From: Gorsachius magnificus
Taxonomy: Eukaryota > Chordata > Aves > Pelecaniformes > Ardeidae
Length of the DNA stretch: 64,000 nt
NCBI GenBank assembly: GCA_034008185.1
Contig: CM067081.1
Coordinates: 23,558,806 to 23,622,805 of the forward strand
Direction: 5' to 3'
The position numbers were made by a program, and so were the translations under genes. Of this stretch, positions 11,701 to 23,978 are shown piece after piece (within the stretch, counting starts at the first letter, position 1; each line of letters starts with the position of its first letter). A model generated the notes under the pieces. The model ran no database searches. It was not told the DNA's origin and worked only from the letters and a program-made list of their open reading frames with translations.

Positions 11701-14699
11701 AAAGTATTTAATTCTCAAAACTGTTATTAAAACAGCAACGTAATAAGGAAATTATTTTTGCTATCTGTGTTGTCTTAAAATCTGTGTGAAAATAATACTT
11801 TTTTTTGAAGATCTTAACTTGCAGCGGTTCTGAATAGGAAACATTAGTACGCAATAGGAAATACCTTACATCTAGGTAAGATAATGATTCACTTTGACAA
11901 AAGTTTCATTTTTGACAAAGTACCTTTTCACACAGTTGTTTCCTAAGAAATGAGTTACTTTGATTAATGCTGGTGCTCAAAGAAAGAGTAAAAACTTCTG
12001 AGTGAGCATATTCCTCTTCTGTAACTTAATTGCTTGAATATTCAGGAATTAACAGGGTATGCTGAAAAACTTCATTTCTCAAATTTTCTGTGAAATTAAA
12101 GAGCCTGTATTTTGTTACTGATGGAAGGTTCAACAGTGGAAGAACTTCAAGCTGAAGCCTCAGGTTAAATCCTTGGACAGGGATGAATGTGACAGTTTTG
12201 CTCTGCAGTAGCTTTCTTTTGAGATGTGAGTAGAAACAACTTTTTAATTCCTTTAAAGGGAGAGGGGCAGGACATATGCCAGTCAGCTTAGTTGAATTTT
12301 AACTAGTGCTTAAAGAACCTCAATAAATCATAGCAGTAGGCAGGTGAAGAAAAGGATTTTGTATGGAAATGAGGGATAGTGGTGTGGTGCTTGGTTATGA
12401 CAAAGTTGTCTTGTATTTTAACTTCCATATGGTGAATGTCATGATGTACTAAAAAAGTCTGAAGCTCTCATATGCGTGTGTTTGCCTTGCCTGGTAGGTT
12501 TAATAAGAATGAATAGTTAATTTTCTCCTCCTTTTAATGGTTGCTCTTACCTTTCTGGAGCTTTCATCTTTTGGGCTTGAGGTTCTTGTTGATTGCATTC
12601 TTCTTGAAATTGAATTTGTATGAAAAATAGCTCAACACCATTAGAAGAGATTGAGAAGTGTTATTTAAAATCAAATTTGCCTTCTGGAAAACTAGAATAA
12701 CACATAGCACTTGGGTTTTCTTTTTTTCTTTCAAGACATTTTCAGCCTGACTTGGTAGAAATCAGATACAGGAATAACCTTCATTAAGATTAAATGCTTT
12801 TGGGTGTGGTAGAAATTTTAATATTTAAACAGTTTAAAAATCTTTTACTGATCACATGCAGGACTTCTATACTAATGTTAAGCTGTGCATGTGTAATAAA
12901 AGTAGCAAAATGAAAAATTAATTAAAGTGGTGAAGTAGAGGTTTTTAACCTCATTCAAGGTACAGCTTACAAGCAGTTGATAAAGCAAGAGCTGCCCAAG
13001 ATCAGTGAGAGAAGCTTTGGTTTCTCAGAGTCCTGGTTCATGTAAATATGTTTGCACCTTGAACAAAACTTGACTTTGTAAAAAGCACAGTTGATGTTCA
13101 TAGGCTTTGTTTGCACACTGCTTTCAGAACCCTGAACAATGTGTTCTCTTGCAATCTGTTGTCTCCCTTGTGTGCCGTATATGTTTTTAGTGATCATATC
13201 AGTACTGATTTTCATCATCACAGTCACTTATTCACATTGCAAGTCTGTTGATTGAACATTTAACTCCTGTACACAAAGAGGTAGAAAATTGATGGCACAA
13301 AAGTGCTTGATCTCAAGTTTAAGCTGTATGCTTAACCATCTCTGATACCAACCAGATCTCAATATCATATTTATCCCTGTTCCAACAGACCATTACCTTT
13401 TGCATTAAAATTAATATGAAAATCTGAGTGTTTAAATAGGCACGAACACTATTTTTATCTATACCTGGACAATTTTTGTGCAAATCTGAAAGGTTCCCTT
13501 TAGGAAATGTCTTCATAAACCACTTCCTCTTATAAGGATCAGTGTGGATGTATTGAATGCCAAGAAAAGATGCATAATAGGGATGTTTTTTAAATATTTG
13601 TGAAAAATTATTTAACTTCTGTCCGTTGCTTAGGAAGGGAATATGATGTATGAATAGTTGAGCTACTGTAATCCAGAAATTATTTATTTTTACGTATTCT
13701 TATTTTGATCATGGTGAGCAGAAGGATGAGCATCCCTGAACTTGGGCAAGATTGTTACTGTGGGTCTCTGAGTGTGTTACCTTGTTTTGTAGAAATAAGT
13801 AAAATTTGTTTCACTAGAGGCATCCCTTTTGTATAAAGAATTAATTGTTGATCCCTGAACTTTTAGTGAGGGTTACGTTGTGTTACTGTCAGTTCAGTAT
13901 ATTTAGGAACATGAGACACGTGGCATCAAAATAAGGAAAGAGCATATAGCAAACAGCTTGCTTTATTTAAGTCTTGGAAAAGCTGAAGGTTTACATAGTA
14001 TTTACATGTGTTACATATATTATACATATTGTCCTAGGACATCTGCATGCACTATAGTTCTGCTTCACATAGTACTATGTACTTGTACTGAGTGGAAAGT
14101 TGTATCGGAGAAGCCTGAATAATTGTAGAAAGGTTGCTGTAGCAAGGGAACACAGATAGTGGAAAAAATACGTGGGGGAATAAAGCACTGAGGGATTAAG
14201 CCTGTTGTTGAGAGGGTAATGTTTGAAGATACCTGCTGAAGTACCTAAATTTTACCAAAACGTTCTTCAAGTTACTTTTCTAATAGTGCAGGCTATTTTT
14301 TTTACAACTTATTTTCCACATAAAAACTACTTTACACAATCTATTCATTCTTTTAGATACAAGTATTCTGGTGAAGTCAGTGGTAGTCTGAAAACTGCAA
14401 GTGTTGAGAAACTTGGATTGCAGTAGGTTTACAGTTCTACCATATTGGATAACACTCCAGATTCTATTGGTTCTCCTTTCATCTTACCAAATTTACTCTA
14501 GAATACTGATCTTTCTGGGCAAGAATTAGATGAAATGGCATTGAAGTGTAATGTGATAAGCTTCTTGCCCTCTCTTGTGGTTTAACCCCAGCTGGCAACT
14601 GAGCCCCACGCAGCTGCTTGCTCACTCCCCCCACAATGGGATGGGGGAGAGAATCGGAAGGGTAAAAGCGAGAAAATCCATGGGCTGAGATAAAGACAG

Positions 14700-14705
14700 T
14701 TTAAT
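14700..14705 (-). terminator. LTR polyadenylation signal ATTAAA (- strand)
   Basis: TTTAAT on the + strand reads ATTAAA on the - strand, downstream of the LTR TATA box at a distance consistent with an R region. It is antisense to PAN3. Confidence 0.4.
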
Positions 14706-14867
14706 TAAGTAAAGCAAAAGCCACGCACGCAAGCAAAGCAAAACAAGGAATTCATTCACTGCTTCCCATGGGCAGCCAGCTCCAGGAAAGCAGGGCTCCA
14801 TCACGCATAACGGTGACTTGGGAAGACAAACGCTGTCACTCTGAATGTCCCCCCCTTCTTGCCCCAG

Positions 14868-14875
14868 CTTTATAT
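14868..14875 (-). promoter_or_regulatory. TATA box of - strand solo LTR
   Basis: It reads ATATAAAG on the - strand. It lies about 8 bp downstream, in LTR orientation, of a perfect CRE. Together they form a compact core promoter that would point antisense to PAN3. Confidence 0.6.
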
Positions 14876-14883
14876 GCTGAGCA

Positions 14884-14891
14884 TGACGTCA
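14884..14891 (-). promoter_or_regulatory. Perfect palindromic CRE (TGACGTCA) in the LTR
   Basis: TGACGTCA is the full consensus site for CREB/ATF bZIP factors. It lies directly upstream of the LTR TATA box in LTR orientation. Confidence 0.65.
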
Positions 14892-16260
14892 TATGGTGTG
14901 GGACATCCCTTTGGTCAGCTGGGCTCAGCTGTCCTGGCTGTGCCCCCTCCCAGCTTCTTGTGCACCCCCAGCCTCCTTGCTGGTGGGGTGGGGTGAGAAG
15001 CAGAAAAGGCCTTGACTGGGTGAATACTGCTCAGCAGTAACTAAAATATCCCGGTGTTATCAATGCTGTTTCCAACACAAATCCAAACCATAGCCCCATA
15101 CTAGCTACTATGGAGAAAATTAACTCTACCCAGCCAAAACCAGCACAGCCTCTGCCACCAACATTGAGATTGGCTGTGGAAAAATGTAAGCATAAACAGC
15201 AACTCCAGTGACCAGTTCTGAGTCTCAGTCTGTGTCTAGACTACTAAATTAAACAAGCCTGGAAACTTTCCTTGATGCTTAGGGCCAGCTGGCACAAAAT
15301 GGCCTGTTTGTGCTGGTGTACACTCACCCGATAAAGCAAAGGCTGCAAACTGCCTATTTGAAGGGATCTCAAATCTTTTCACTGGTGAATAGTGCCTGGA
15401 AATTGGCTGGGAGAGTCCTGGTTGATGTGGGCCAAAAGCATGCCAGGGAATATTTTAACAAATTACTGGTACTCTTGTTTAGTGATGGAGAACACTTCCT
15501 GACCTTGCCTTGCTTTTCTTCTTGCACATTTTCTTCCTATTGGGAGACAGGAAAAAAAATGGTCAAAGAAAATAACAAGCAGGAGTAAGGGAAGACACTT
15601 TTAAACTTTTGTATCAAAGCAATGGTAGCTCTTAGAGCAGCACTGCCTCACTTAGTCCAGGTTATTGCTAGCCCGTACCTCTAGAAGAATGTAGGAGAAG
15701 TAGGTGGAGCCTAGGAGGAATTGAGAGTTGTAGATGTCCTGCTAGCTTACAAGAATTGCATGATTTTGCTGAAAGGTCTCAAAATGTTCTTTTCTTTTTA
15801 AAAAGAATCTATCAAATGCTATACTAATGCGAGTGTTTTTTTGTTGGTAAAGTTTCACGTTGTGATGACGGTGTGTAATAAAGGGAGGAGTTGTTTCAGG
15901 AGTACAGTGTGAAAGAATGTTCAAAGGAGATAAGTAATTGGCTTATCTAACATTTTGACGATGTACAGGAAGAGAACCATGGGTTTGGTAGACCCTCCCA
16001 AGTTAGAAATTCACAAAGTTAGTGTTTTCTTTTAATATGCAGCAGTTTTTGGTTTGCATTGCTCTGCTGCAAAATGCTTTATTTTACTAAACATTTTTGT
16101 CAACTACAAACCACTGTCTGCTTAGAGCATTTATTAAGTGGGGAATGAGCACAGATTTCATAATCTCTTCTTAAAACTTTCTAAGTGTCATCCCCATTGC
16201 TCTCACTTAGTCTTTTACAGCTTTATTTTACATGTACGGTTTTGTCTTGTATTTTTGCAG

Positions 16261-16327
16261 AGGATGACAAATAGCAGCAGCTCCCCTAGCCTTCTCAATG
16301 ATAGTGCCAAGCAGTACGCAGGCCACG
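16261..16327 (+). CDS. PAN3: PAN3 exon: Ser-rich linker
   Basis: A 67-nt exon: 22 codons (RMTNSSSSPSLLNDSAKQY, then AGH) plus the first base of an Asp codon completed by the next exon. The acceptor is TTTTTGCAG and the donor is ACG|GTAAGT. It encodes part of the disordered N-terminal region and matches human PAN3 with few substitutions. Confidence 0.95.
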
Positions 16328-17966
16328 GTAAGTACTTTTAAAGTAGTATGTATAAAAGTATGTTTGGAAATTTAAGAGATTCACATTAGTAAAGCTGAGA
16401 CTTAAGGGAGGTTTTTTCTCCTCTGATTTGATTTGAGATGCAGTGGAACTTCATTTTTTAAGAGTAGTATATTGTATGACTCTGGGGGGGGGGGGAAACT
16501 AAGGGGGGGAAAAAAAAAGGTTTGAATAGCCACTGTAAAGCACTGATAGCTTAAATAAGCGTTGATGTTGCTCCATAGTAGTATTCCTTTTTATTATTAT
16601 TGTGTGGAATGAATGTACAGGGTTTTATTCTTAAATTTAGGCTGTACGTTTTTGTGAAATGTATCACATAACTGATGATTTTTCATAGATGTTAAGTTTT
16701 GTCCTGTAAGCAGTACTTTACATCTTATATTTTTTTCCCCTGCTACTGGGAACATGGTTTTCAACCAAACAAAATGTCTCCATACTGCAGGCCAACATAC
16801 TCACTGAATTACTGTGGAGGGTATATTAAACGTCTGTAATGCACTTTCCTCAATCGCTTTCCAAATTATAACAGGCACTCCAGATTATTTCAGCTATAGC
16901 TGTCAAACTAACTTCTTTAAAGAAGAGGATACTAATTCCTTATGGCAAGGACATACATTTAAAATATACTTCTGCTATGAAAATTGCTGTTTAAATGATG
17001 TTCAGAAATCCATTTGCATGTCTGACCCTGCAGCTAGTTTACTTACTATGGTTATGCTTTTTAAAGCATGGTAGTAACTACTATAAAATTAACTTGCTTG
17101 AAAGTTGAAAAAAAATTTTTTTTTCTTCCTCCTGGTTTATTTCCAGTAGGTTTTGTGATTAATTCTACTTCTTCTGTCTCACTGAACAATTAGCTATTCA
17201 AGGCAGTGGAGGTCTCCAGTTTTAAATGCAGTCAGAGTTTGACTGTGACAGGCCAAATAGTGATGGTCATGCATGCGAAGGAGAGAAACCAGACTGACTT
17301 TTGGAAACCAGTTTAAATTCTGTTGTGTCTCAGGTCCTTTTCTCCCCCCGTTCCACCCCAAACTGTGCTTCACTTGTGGAGTTACCCCTTTAAGGAGTAT
17401 TGATTAATGTTGAAGAAAGTGCTTCATCAAAACACCAATGTTTATAGCTGGCAGCCAACTGCTAATTTGACAGCTCTGTCCATGCAGTTTGGAGTTTTAA
17501 GTTGCATCTGTGATTGTTATTCAGTTTTTGGTGCTTCAACTCTGGAAAGGATATGGGATGAAGAAAAAGCAATAAAAATCTACTAATAGAATGTAGACTT
17601 TTGCTACCTTCATTTCTGATTTAAATTTGTGCAGAACAGTGACAGGACAAATAAGATTCACATCATTATTTGTAAGACTGTTACATAGAAGATTACTAAT
17701 TTCAGGTAACTGGAGAGGAAGGCTTTGAAATGTTAGATGGACATTAAATAATGTCAACAGCAATTAAACTTACTAGCTTCTGCTAATGAGTTCCGTTTCA
17801 ATTGAGCAGTTACACAGAATCTAAGAAATGCTGCAGTTTTTAGTAGTGTGGGTGCTAAACTTAGTTTTGTCAACAAGATTTTTTTCCATACAGAAATGTT
17901 AAAAAATGTAACATTTATTTTTAACATCAGAAGTATATAACATGTTGGTTTACATTCTTTTTACAG
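16328..17966 (+). other. PAN3: PAN3 intron
   Basis: A 1.6-kb intron. It contains a 12-base G run at 16484-16495 and a 7-base G run at 16503-16509, followed by an A run. Otherwise it is AT-rich sequence with nothing recognised. The frame at 16814-17074 has no known motif. The acceptor is TTTTTACAG ending at 17966. Confidence 0.8.
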
Positions 17967-18037
17967 ATCCACTAACTTCACCAAATTCATCCTTGTTTAA
18001 TGACTTTGCTGCCCTCAGCGTGTCTCAAAGGAGGAAG
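17967..18037 (+). CDS. PAN3: PAN3 exon: linker ending SVSQRRK
   Basis: A 71-nt exon. It completes the split Asp codon and adds 23 codons (PLTSPNSSLFNDFAAL, then SVSQRRK). It ends on a codon boundary at donor AAG|GTATGT. Because the next two exons also begin in phase 0, either the 54-codon exon at 28737 or the PAM2 exon at 37997 can follow without a frameshift. This is the branch point for the long and short isoforms. Confidence 0.95.
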
Positions 18038-20270
18038 GTATGTAACAACTAAATCTTAAGTAGCATATTTGTATATGAGTTGACCAGGAAGATGATCTGG
18101 AATAGATCTGAAATGCTGTGTGAAATAAGGGTGGTTCTTCTAAAGTTACTAGATTTATTTTGCTATGTTGCTGCTGATACAAATAAGATCTCACCACTTC
18201 ATTTTTGCTACGCCAGATCTGACTGCTGCTGCTATTAATAAATATTCCAAGCACTTGTAAACTGAAGTTTATAAGAATGCTTTGATTATGAAAATTAGGA
18301 CATATCCCACTGAATTTGAAAACACATGATTTTTATTGTACTGAGGCACAAGACAAGCCACCTGCAAGCCTTCATGGCATCAAGTTCTGAATACGTTAAG
18401 AATCATTCCCCCATTTATTTATACATGATGTAAAAGTAATTCTTGCAGTTTGAAAGGCATTTATTTTGACAGACACTCTATAATATTATTGGCAAGGTAG
18501 GGTTTGGGATTTTTTCCCCCTCTAATTTGTATTGAGAAATCTTACTTTTGCTGAGGACTAGAAAGCATCTTCAAACACTTTTGACCTGCACCAACGCAGG
18601 TTGTGGTGTTTTCCTCTTATACGCTTGCAAAGGCAGTGGCTGGAATAAGAGACAAAAGTTTGGTTACACCAGAGTTCCTTCTCATTTTTGTGAACTGTGG
18701 CTTATCAAAAAAGACATCTTGTCCCAACCAGTTATCAGATTTTACTTTCACTAATGACTTTAATGTTTTACTACTCTTCTTATTAGCCACATGATCCTGA
18801 ACTTCCCTGTAGTCGATAATGCATTGTCCTGAAAGCATCCTACATCAGCATGCTTGTCACTTTCATAGAGCTCCATTTGTGTGTTGGCAGTTAGGAGCTC
18901 TGTATCATTCCTCAGGTGAAGATTGGGCTTAAAGATAATTACCACAGTTGGCCCATCAGACTAATGTTCCTTGAAATGAAATGCTGTTGTAGAATGTTAA
19001 CTTCCTAATATTATGATGTATCCAAACTACATGGAATCTCTGAATTGCACTTTTCCTTAATGCCAGTATAGTGCACCGGAAGTTGGACGTAAATAACTAT
19101 AAATGTGTTCTTTATCCACTTACTGAGGATAGTAAGAATGAAGATAAGCATACACTCCTTTTTAACTCAGTCTGCAAGCTCACTCTCTCTATATATGCAC
19201 GCAAGTGTCGGTGTGTGCTTATGTATATAAACCACAAGCACAAAAGAAAATGCACTATCATACAGAAGTATTACCAGAGGGACCACTGCCTCTAATATTA
19301 AAAACTACTTCAAAGTGCATCAAAACAGTAGAAAATGGAAGGAAACAGATTAATGTTTGAGTGTAAAGCTTAAGTAACTCAAAGCTCAAATACTGATGTA
19401 GAGTCCTTTCTGACTTAATCTGTTTTCCCCAATAAAATCCAGCAAATTAAGCCACTTCCTGCTAAAACAGTATAAAGAGAAAGATTCATCTGTGAAACTG
19501 ATTGACTTGGATTTTTTCCAATTAATATTTCAGACATAACTGGCATTAATTGAAAGAGGTTGTGTTTTGCTTTGCATATTAATAATTTATTGATTATTAT
19601 GACTGCTATTTTGTACTGTATGTTTGTATAAAAGGTTGTTAAATAATACTAGTAATGGGGAAGTTTTCATCTAATATTACTTGAGCTGTCTAAAATCTAG
19701 GCAGCCAGGCTCCCTCTATAGTCAGTAGAGAGAGATGAGCAGCTTAAAGGAACATTCAGCTCACATTGAGAAAAGTATTTTGGAAAAAACTAGATGTCAG
19801 TGACTGGTTTAAGTGAATAAAAATTGGTGGCTAAAGGCGAGAAATTAATCACACTTTTGTGACTGACTTTTACTACCAAACAATACATTGCAAATAGTTG
19901 TGGATGTAGTTTTTTAATATTTTTAGTATTTTTTGAGTACAATATTCAAATTGTATTAAGTGATTTCCTCAAAAGCACTAAATGCTTGAGTGCCAGGTAT
20001 TTAAAAACTTGTGTGATTTTCCCCCCCCCTCATCCTAGTAACTGGGGTTTATTTAGAACTTGAGTAATGTGATTTATCTGGCTGGTGCTTGACGCCTCCT
20101 GTAACACAAGATAGATAGCCTTCTAGAAGTGTGTGCTTCTGTTCATTGACTCTAAAGGGAGCCTTGGTGACTAGCTCAACTGTAGAAGTTTATAACATCT
20201 ACTATTTGAAAAAAGCCTTTCCATTTCTTGCTAAGAGCCCAGGGCTAAGGTTTTGTTTGTTCTGAACTAG

Positions 20271-20333
20271 CTGGCAAAACCAGCATTTCCTTCGTTTATC
20301 ACTGACTTGGAGGACAGATATAATACAGTCTTG
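20271..20333 (+). other. PAN3: Candidate in-frame cassette exon of PAN3 (unproven)
   Basis: A 63-nt stretch bounded by TTGTTCTGAACTAG on the left and a perfect GTAAGT donor on the right. A branch-point-like GCTAAG lies about 25 nt upstream of the acceptor. In phase 0, the phase needed here, it reads 21 codons without a stop, starting LAKPAFPSF and ending EDRYNTVL. Inclusion would place these residues after SQRRK, just before the long-isoform segment or the PAM2 motif. I do not recall this segment from known PAN3 proteins, so it is an inference from splice signals and phase only; a chance match is possible. Confidence 0.35.
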
Positions 20334-22995
20334 GTAAGTGAATAAAGAGCAATTGCTTTTCTTTACAAATTAGAATTGTGATATTTTAAATATTTAGAAC
20401 TATTAAGTTATTTGCAACTATGTAAAACCTGCATGTTTGTGTTGTTTAAAACTGGATAGTTTCTGTAAAAGCATGTAATATGTAGCTGTGTTAAGCAAGG
20501 AAGTTAAGTTTATTAATCTTTATTGTCTCTGGATATTGCTGATCCTGTTGTCCTGGCAGCCCTTTAACAATGGGCAAGCCATATGGACATAAATATTTGA
20601 TATCAATAAAATATTAAAGATAAGACTTGATTGTAATTCTGAATATCCTTGTTTTTTAATTAGACAGCTTTCTCAAAACTAGTTAGTATGACTGGGCTAT
20701 TCAAGTTACGTGTGATTATTTTGATGTTTAAAGACATTCTGATATTTGTTTAAAAAGTAAACATAGTCCTTGAATTTTTATGAACATTCTTGAGGTTATT
20801 TTTTCTGTTTAGAAATTATTAAACTGCATTTCAATTTTAGATTTCAGGAAAGCTAAGATTACTATTTAAAGACATTTTTATAGGATACTTAAAATGAAAT
20901 CAAAGGAGCTAAGTATTTCTATAGATGGAGCCTTGGTGGAGGTTCTGTCAACTGTAAAACCTTCTGGATTTACTGTCCGGTTGTTGTAACTCCACATGCA
21001 GTAAGACAAGCAACCTTAAAGTGAATTTCCTATAAGAGATTTTCAGGTAAGTATTAATCTACAATGCACAAATAGGATTTGTGAAGCATGGAAAAAAAGC
21101 TAGAGTTAGTAATAGACTAACCTTCTTTCCTGAGAATAATGATGTCACACTTATTTTATTTTTTCTTCAAATACATGTTATGCTTGTTAAAAATAGGGTG
21201 GCGTTCTGAACTTGAACTTCTTGGGTGTTTTTCCTAAATTGGCTTTAGCTATTACTTAGAGAATGCTTCTCTCTAAACCCTGAAATGATCTGGCGAGAAA
21301 ACTCCTTGCATTCATTTTGGTGGTACTGGTAAACAGTTCATTAAAACATATGCAACATAACTGATCAGAATCTGTTGCCAAGGGAATGACAGCTTAATGC
21401 ACTAAAAAGAAAATCTGTGATGAAACGTTTGTTTACATGTGTTCTGAGACTGTTGCCACCAATCCAGGCTAAAGGGTTTCCCTACTTGTCACTGGTCAGC
21501 CTTACAGGATAGTGAAAAGCATTGCTTTTACATTTTACTTTGTTTTTTCATACCTTCAATCCTCATGAAAACTGAACTCTCCTGAAAAGTTCCTAACATT
21601 GGTTTATTTCCATTTCATTTTTTTTAATTGCTCAGTCATACCTAGAGGAGGGCCGTTAAGGTGAGAACCACTGTTTGTCCACAGGCTGCAAGGAGTGAAC
21701 CCACTGCTGTAGTGAACAACTTTCAATACAATTTTAATGATATTTTGTATGTATTTTGAAGAAATTCTTTCTAGAACTCCTTCCATTGGTTTTAGGTGAC
21801 TAACAGCCAGGACCAAAAGACTCTAGATTAGAATGGAAGGTATAGGAGAGATCATTTGGACTGAAGTTCACCCAGAACAGAGTGCTGCTGTTTAGTGCTC
21901 TCTGTGGAGATCTACAGCAGGTGAGGCTGGACAGCAGACTTCTTTAATTCATATACTTTGATCAGCAATAATAAATGTGCAGAGAAAATAATTTTGAAAC
22001 AAAAGACTGCCTGTATGCCTAGTCCGCATAAATGCAAGCTTTTTAATGAGTGTAAGGAGAGTTTCTCCTCATGTTAAAAGAAAACAATAAAGCTAACTTC
22101 AGGTCCTGTGGAAAACAAACTTTTAAAAACTATTGCTAGTTTATTTTTGAGTGTCCTGTCCTCCATCTGGTTTTGTTACCTGTTGGGAAGCTATACTTCT
22201 CTCCAGCTTCCTATCTCCAGCTCTGTCTTGACACCCCCGATACCTGATCTTTGTGTTGTTCAGTGGCGTTCATTGAAAAGCCATGTGTGCCACGTTTGGT
22301 CTTGCTGTATTTACCCTCAATGAAAATGTGCTGAGACAGTTGTTTTGTGTTTCATAGGCTCCTGAATACCATCTCAGAAGCATGAATCATGTTCTGAGAA
22401 GTTGAGGGGTCATTACCAAACACCACATCATGTCACTGTGTTGTAAACTGCAAAATTATGGCTGCGCAGGCTTTATAACATACCTGGGCTAAATTTATAT
22501 GTCAAACGTGAAATTTTCCTTCTGGGATTATACACCCCTACTGCAATAATAAAGCATTACAGTTTATAAGTGATTTAAACAAAAGTTGTTGCAGGATTGT
22601 AGAAAGACAGACTATGCTTCTAGAGAAAACTAATAAATATTTGCAGATAAGAAGATGTTTACCTTGGTCTAAAATGTGCTTTAACGGTATGATATCCTCT
22701 AACCTGTTTTATATTTTTCTCTTTGGAATAGTTAGTTACTGGAATTGTTCCTTGCTCGTGTGCTCTTCCTGTCATTACTACATAGCATGATATTTTTCAT
22801 TTTTGAGTGTGATGAGAGAATATATTATTCACATTCCTTTTAGACATTTTTACATTGATGAGGAAGCGTCATATTTTTGTTGCCTCATCCTATTGTGTAT
22901 TTGAAGGAAAAGAGCAGAATAAGATGACTGCATAGTGCAACACTTCAGAATTGTATTAAAAAGACCTTTGCTTGTTTTGTTTTATACCTAAGCAG

Positions 22996-23037
22996 GTCAG
23001 ATATATGTTATGACATATGTCAGAGATATGTTATGAC
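22996..23037 (+). repeat. Short tandem duplication, period 23 bp
   Basis: GTCAGATATATGTTATGAC (22996-23014) is repeated with one change at 23019-23037, separated by ATAT. Confidence 0.7.
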
Positions 23038-23828
23038 CTACAGACATCTAAAACTTGTAAGTGCTACCCTCACTCCCCATTTTTAAAGCATAACTTTTCA
23101 GGTAGTCGCCAAGACTTTGTCAAGTTCAGCTTGCAAGCTGAAGCAGTTAACTACAAATGTAACTTTAATGTGCAAGATGCTTTTGCTTATATTTACAAGC
23201 TTTGATTCTTTCTGTGCCAAGCTGTATGTAGTCTTTATGAGCGATTTGCAGTAGAATAATTGAAAGATGTTTTAAACTTGTGCACGCATTTGTTGAAGAC
23301 ACTATACAAATATTTAAAGCAGCTAGAAAATATACCATTTTTGAGAAGTCATATGCTTAATAAAGACCAGAGTAGAAGTTGCATCAGTCTTTAGTCCTTT
23401 TTTTCCTGTATTTTTGGTTCTTAATTGTGCATCATTTTGCCACTATTTTTATAAGTAATATTAAAACTTCTGGCCTGTTAGAAGCGAGACCTTTAAACAT
23501 TAAAAAACCTGTAGTTTGCTCAGTGTGTGCTCCTTCAGTAATAGAGTTTTTGAAAGTACATCTTGGGGTGGTGGTACTCTGGCAAGTCTTCACTACACAG
23601 AACTATCTGCTCTAATGATGGTGGAAAAAGCCTGCTTTTCCACTGGCTTATTTCAATTCAGCAGGTAGTATTAGTTTCTTAGTAAAGAACTTTGCCAGCA
23701 TAACTACAACTGTGCTAGGTTTTAGATGTTGTGGTAATTCGTACCTCATGCAACCTAGCCAGGCTCCAAAATGGGTGAGAAGAGATTGACTTAAAGATAG
23801 GTCAATTTTCCTTCTGTTCCTTCTGAAC

Positions 23829-23978
23829 TCGTCCCCATCCCTGGAGGTATTTGAAAGACAGGCAGACAAGGTGCTTAGGGACATGGTTTAGTGGTGGGAT
23901 GGCAGGGTTAGGTTAATGGTTGGACTTGATGATCTTCAAGGTCTTTTCCAACCTAAACGATTTTATGATTCTGTAACT
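23829..23978 (+). mobile_element. CR1 LINE fragment (3' UTR end)
   Basis: About 150 bp with the CR1 3' end pattern: CATCCCTGGAGGTATTTGAA, then TTGGACTTGATGATCTTCAA, GGTCTTTTCCAACCTAAACG and the tail ATTTTATGATTCTGT. It is severely 5'-truncated, has no coding content, and lies in the sense direction with PAN3. Confidence 0.85.

Larger units (their letters stand above)
14576..15147 (-). mobile_element. Solo LTR of an avian endogenous retrovirus (- strand)
   Basis: A 572-bp element. Read on the - strand it starts TGTGCTGGTTTTGGCTGGGT and ends GGGTTAAACCACA, an LTR type widespread in bird genomes. On that strand it has a CRE (14884-14891), an ATATAAAG TATA box (14868-14875) and an ATTAAA poly(A) signal (14700-14705) in the right order. 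The flanks are CTCTCT on the left and GCCTCT on the right, an imperfect 6-bp duplication, which would suit a class II (ERVK-like) insertion of some age. No internal retroviral genes adjoin it. Confidence 0.85.
4432..16260 (+). other. PAN3: PAN3 intron with several transposable elements
   Basis: An intron of about 11.8 kb, the longest complete one here. It holds a + strand solo LTR (6944-8035), a CR1 fragment (about 11135-11700) and a - strand solo LTR (14576-15147), each listed separately. The rest (4432-6938, 8041-11130, 11701-14570, 15154-16260) is AT-rich sequence in which I recognise no gene, RNA or repeat family. The acceptor at 16247-16260 is TTGTATTTTTGCAG. Confidence 0.85.

Noticed and set aside
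14768..15040. 90-codon frame on the + strand
   Set aside because: It falls inside the - strand solo LTR and has no protein similarity.
20271..20333. Candidate exon as an extra PAM2 motif (LAKPAFPSF)
   Set aside because: The A to F spacing is one residue too long and the NPxA lead is absent, so it does not meet the PAM2 pattern.
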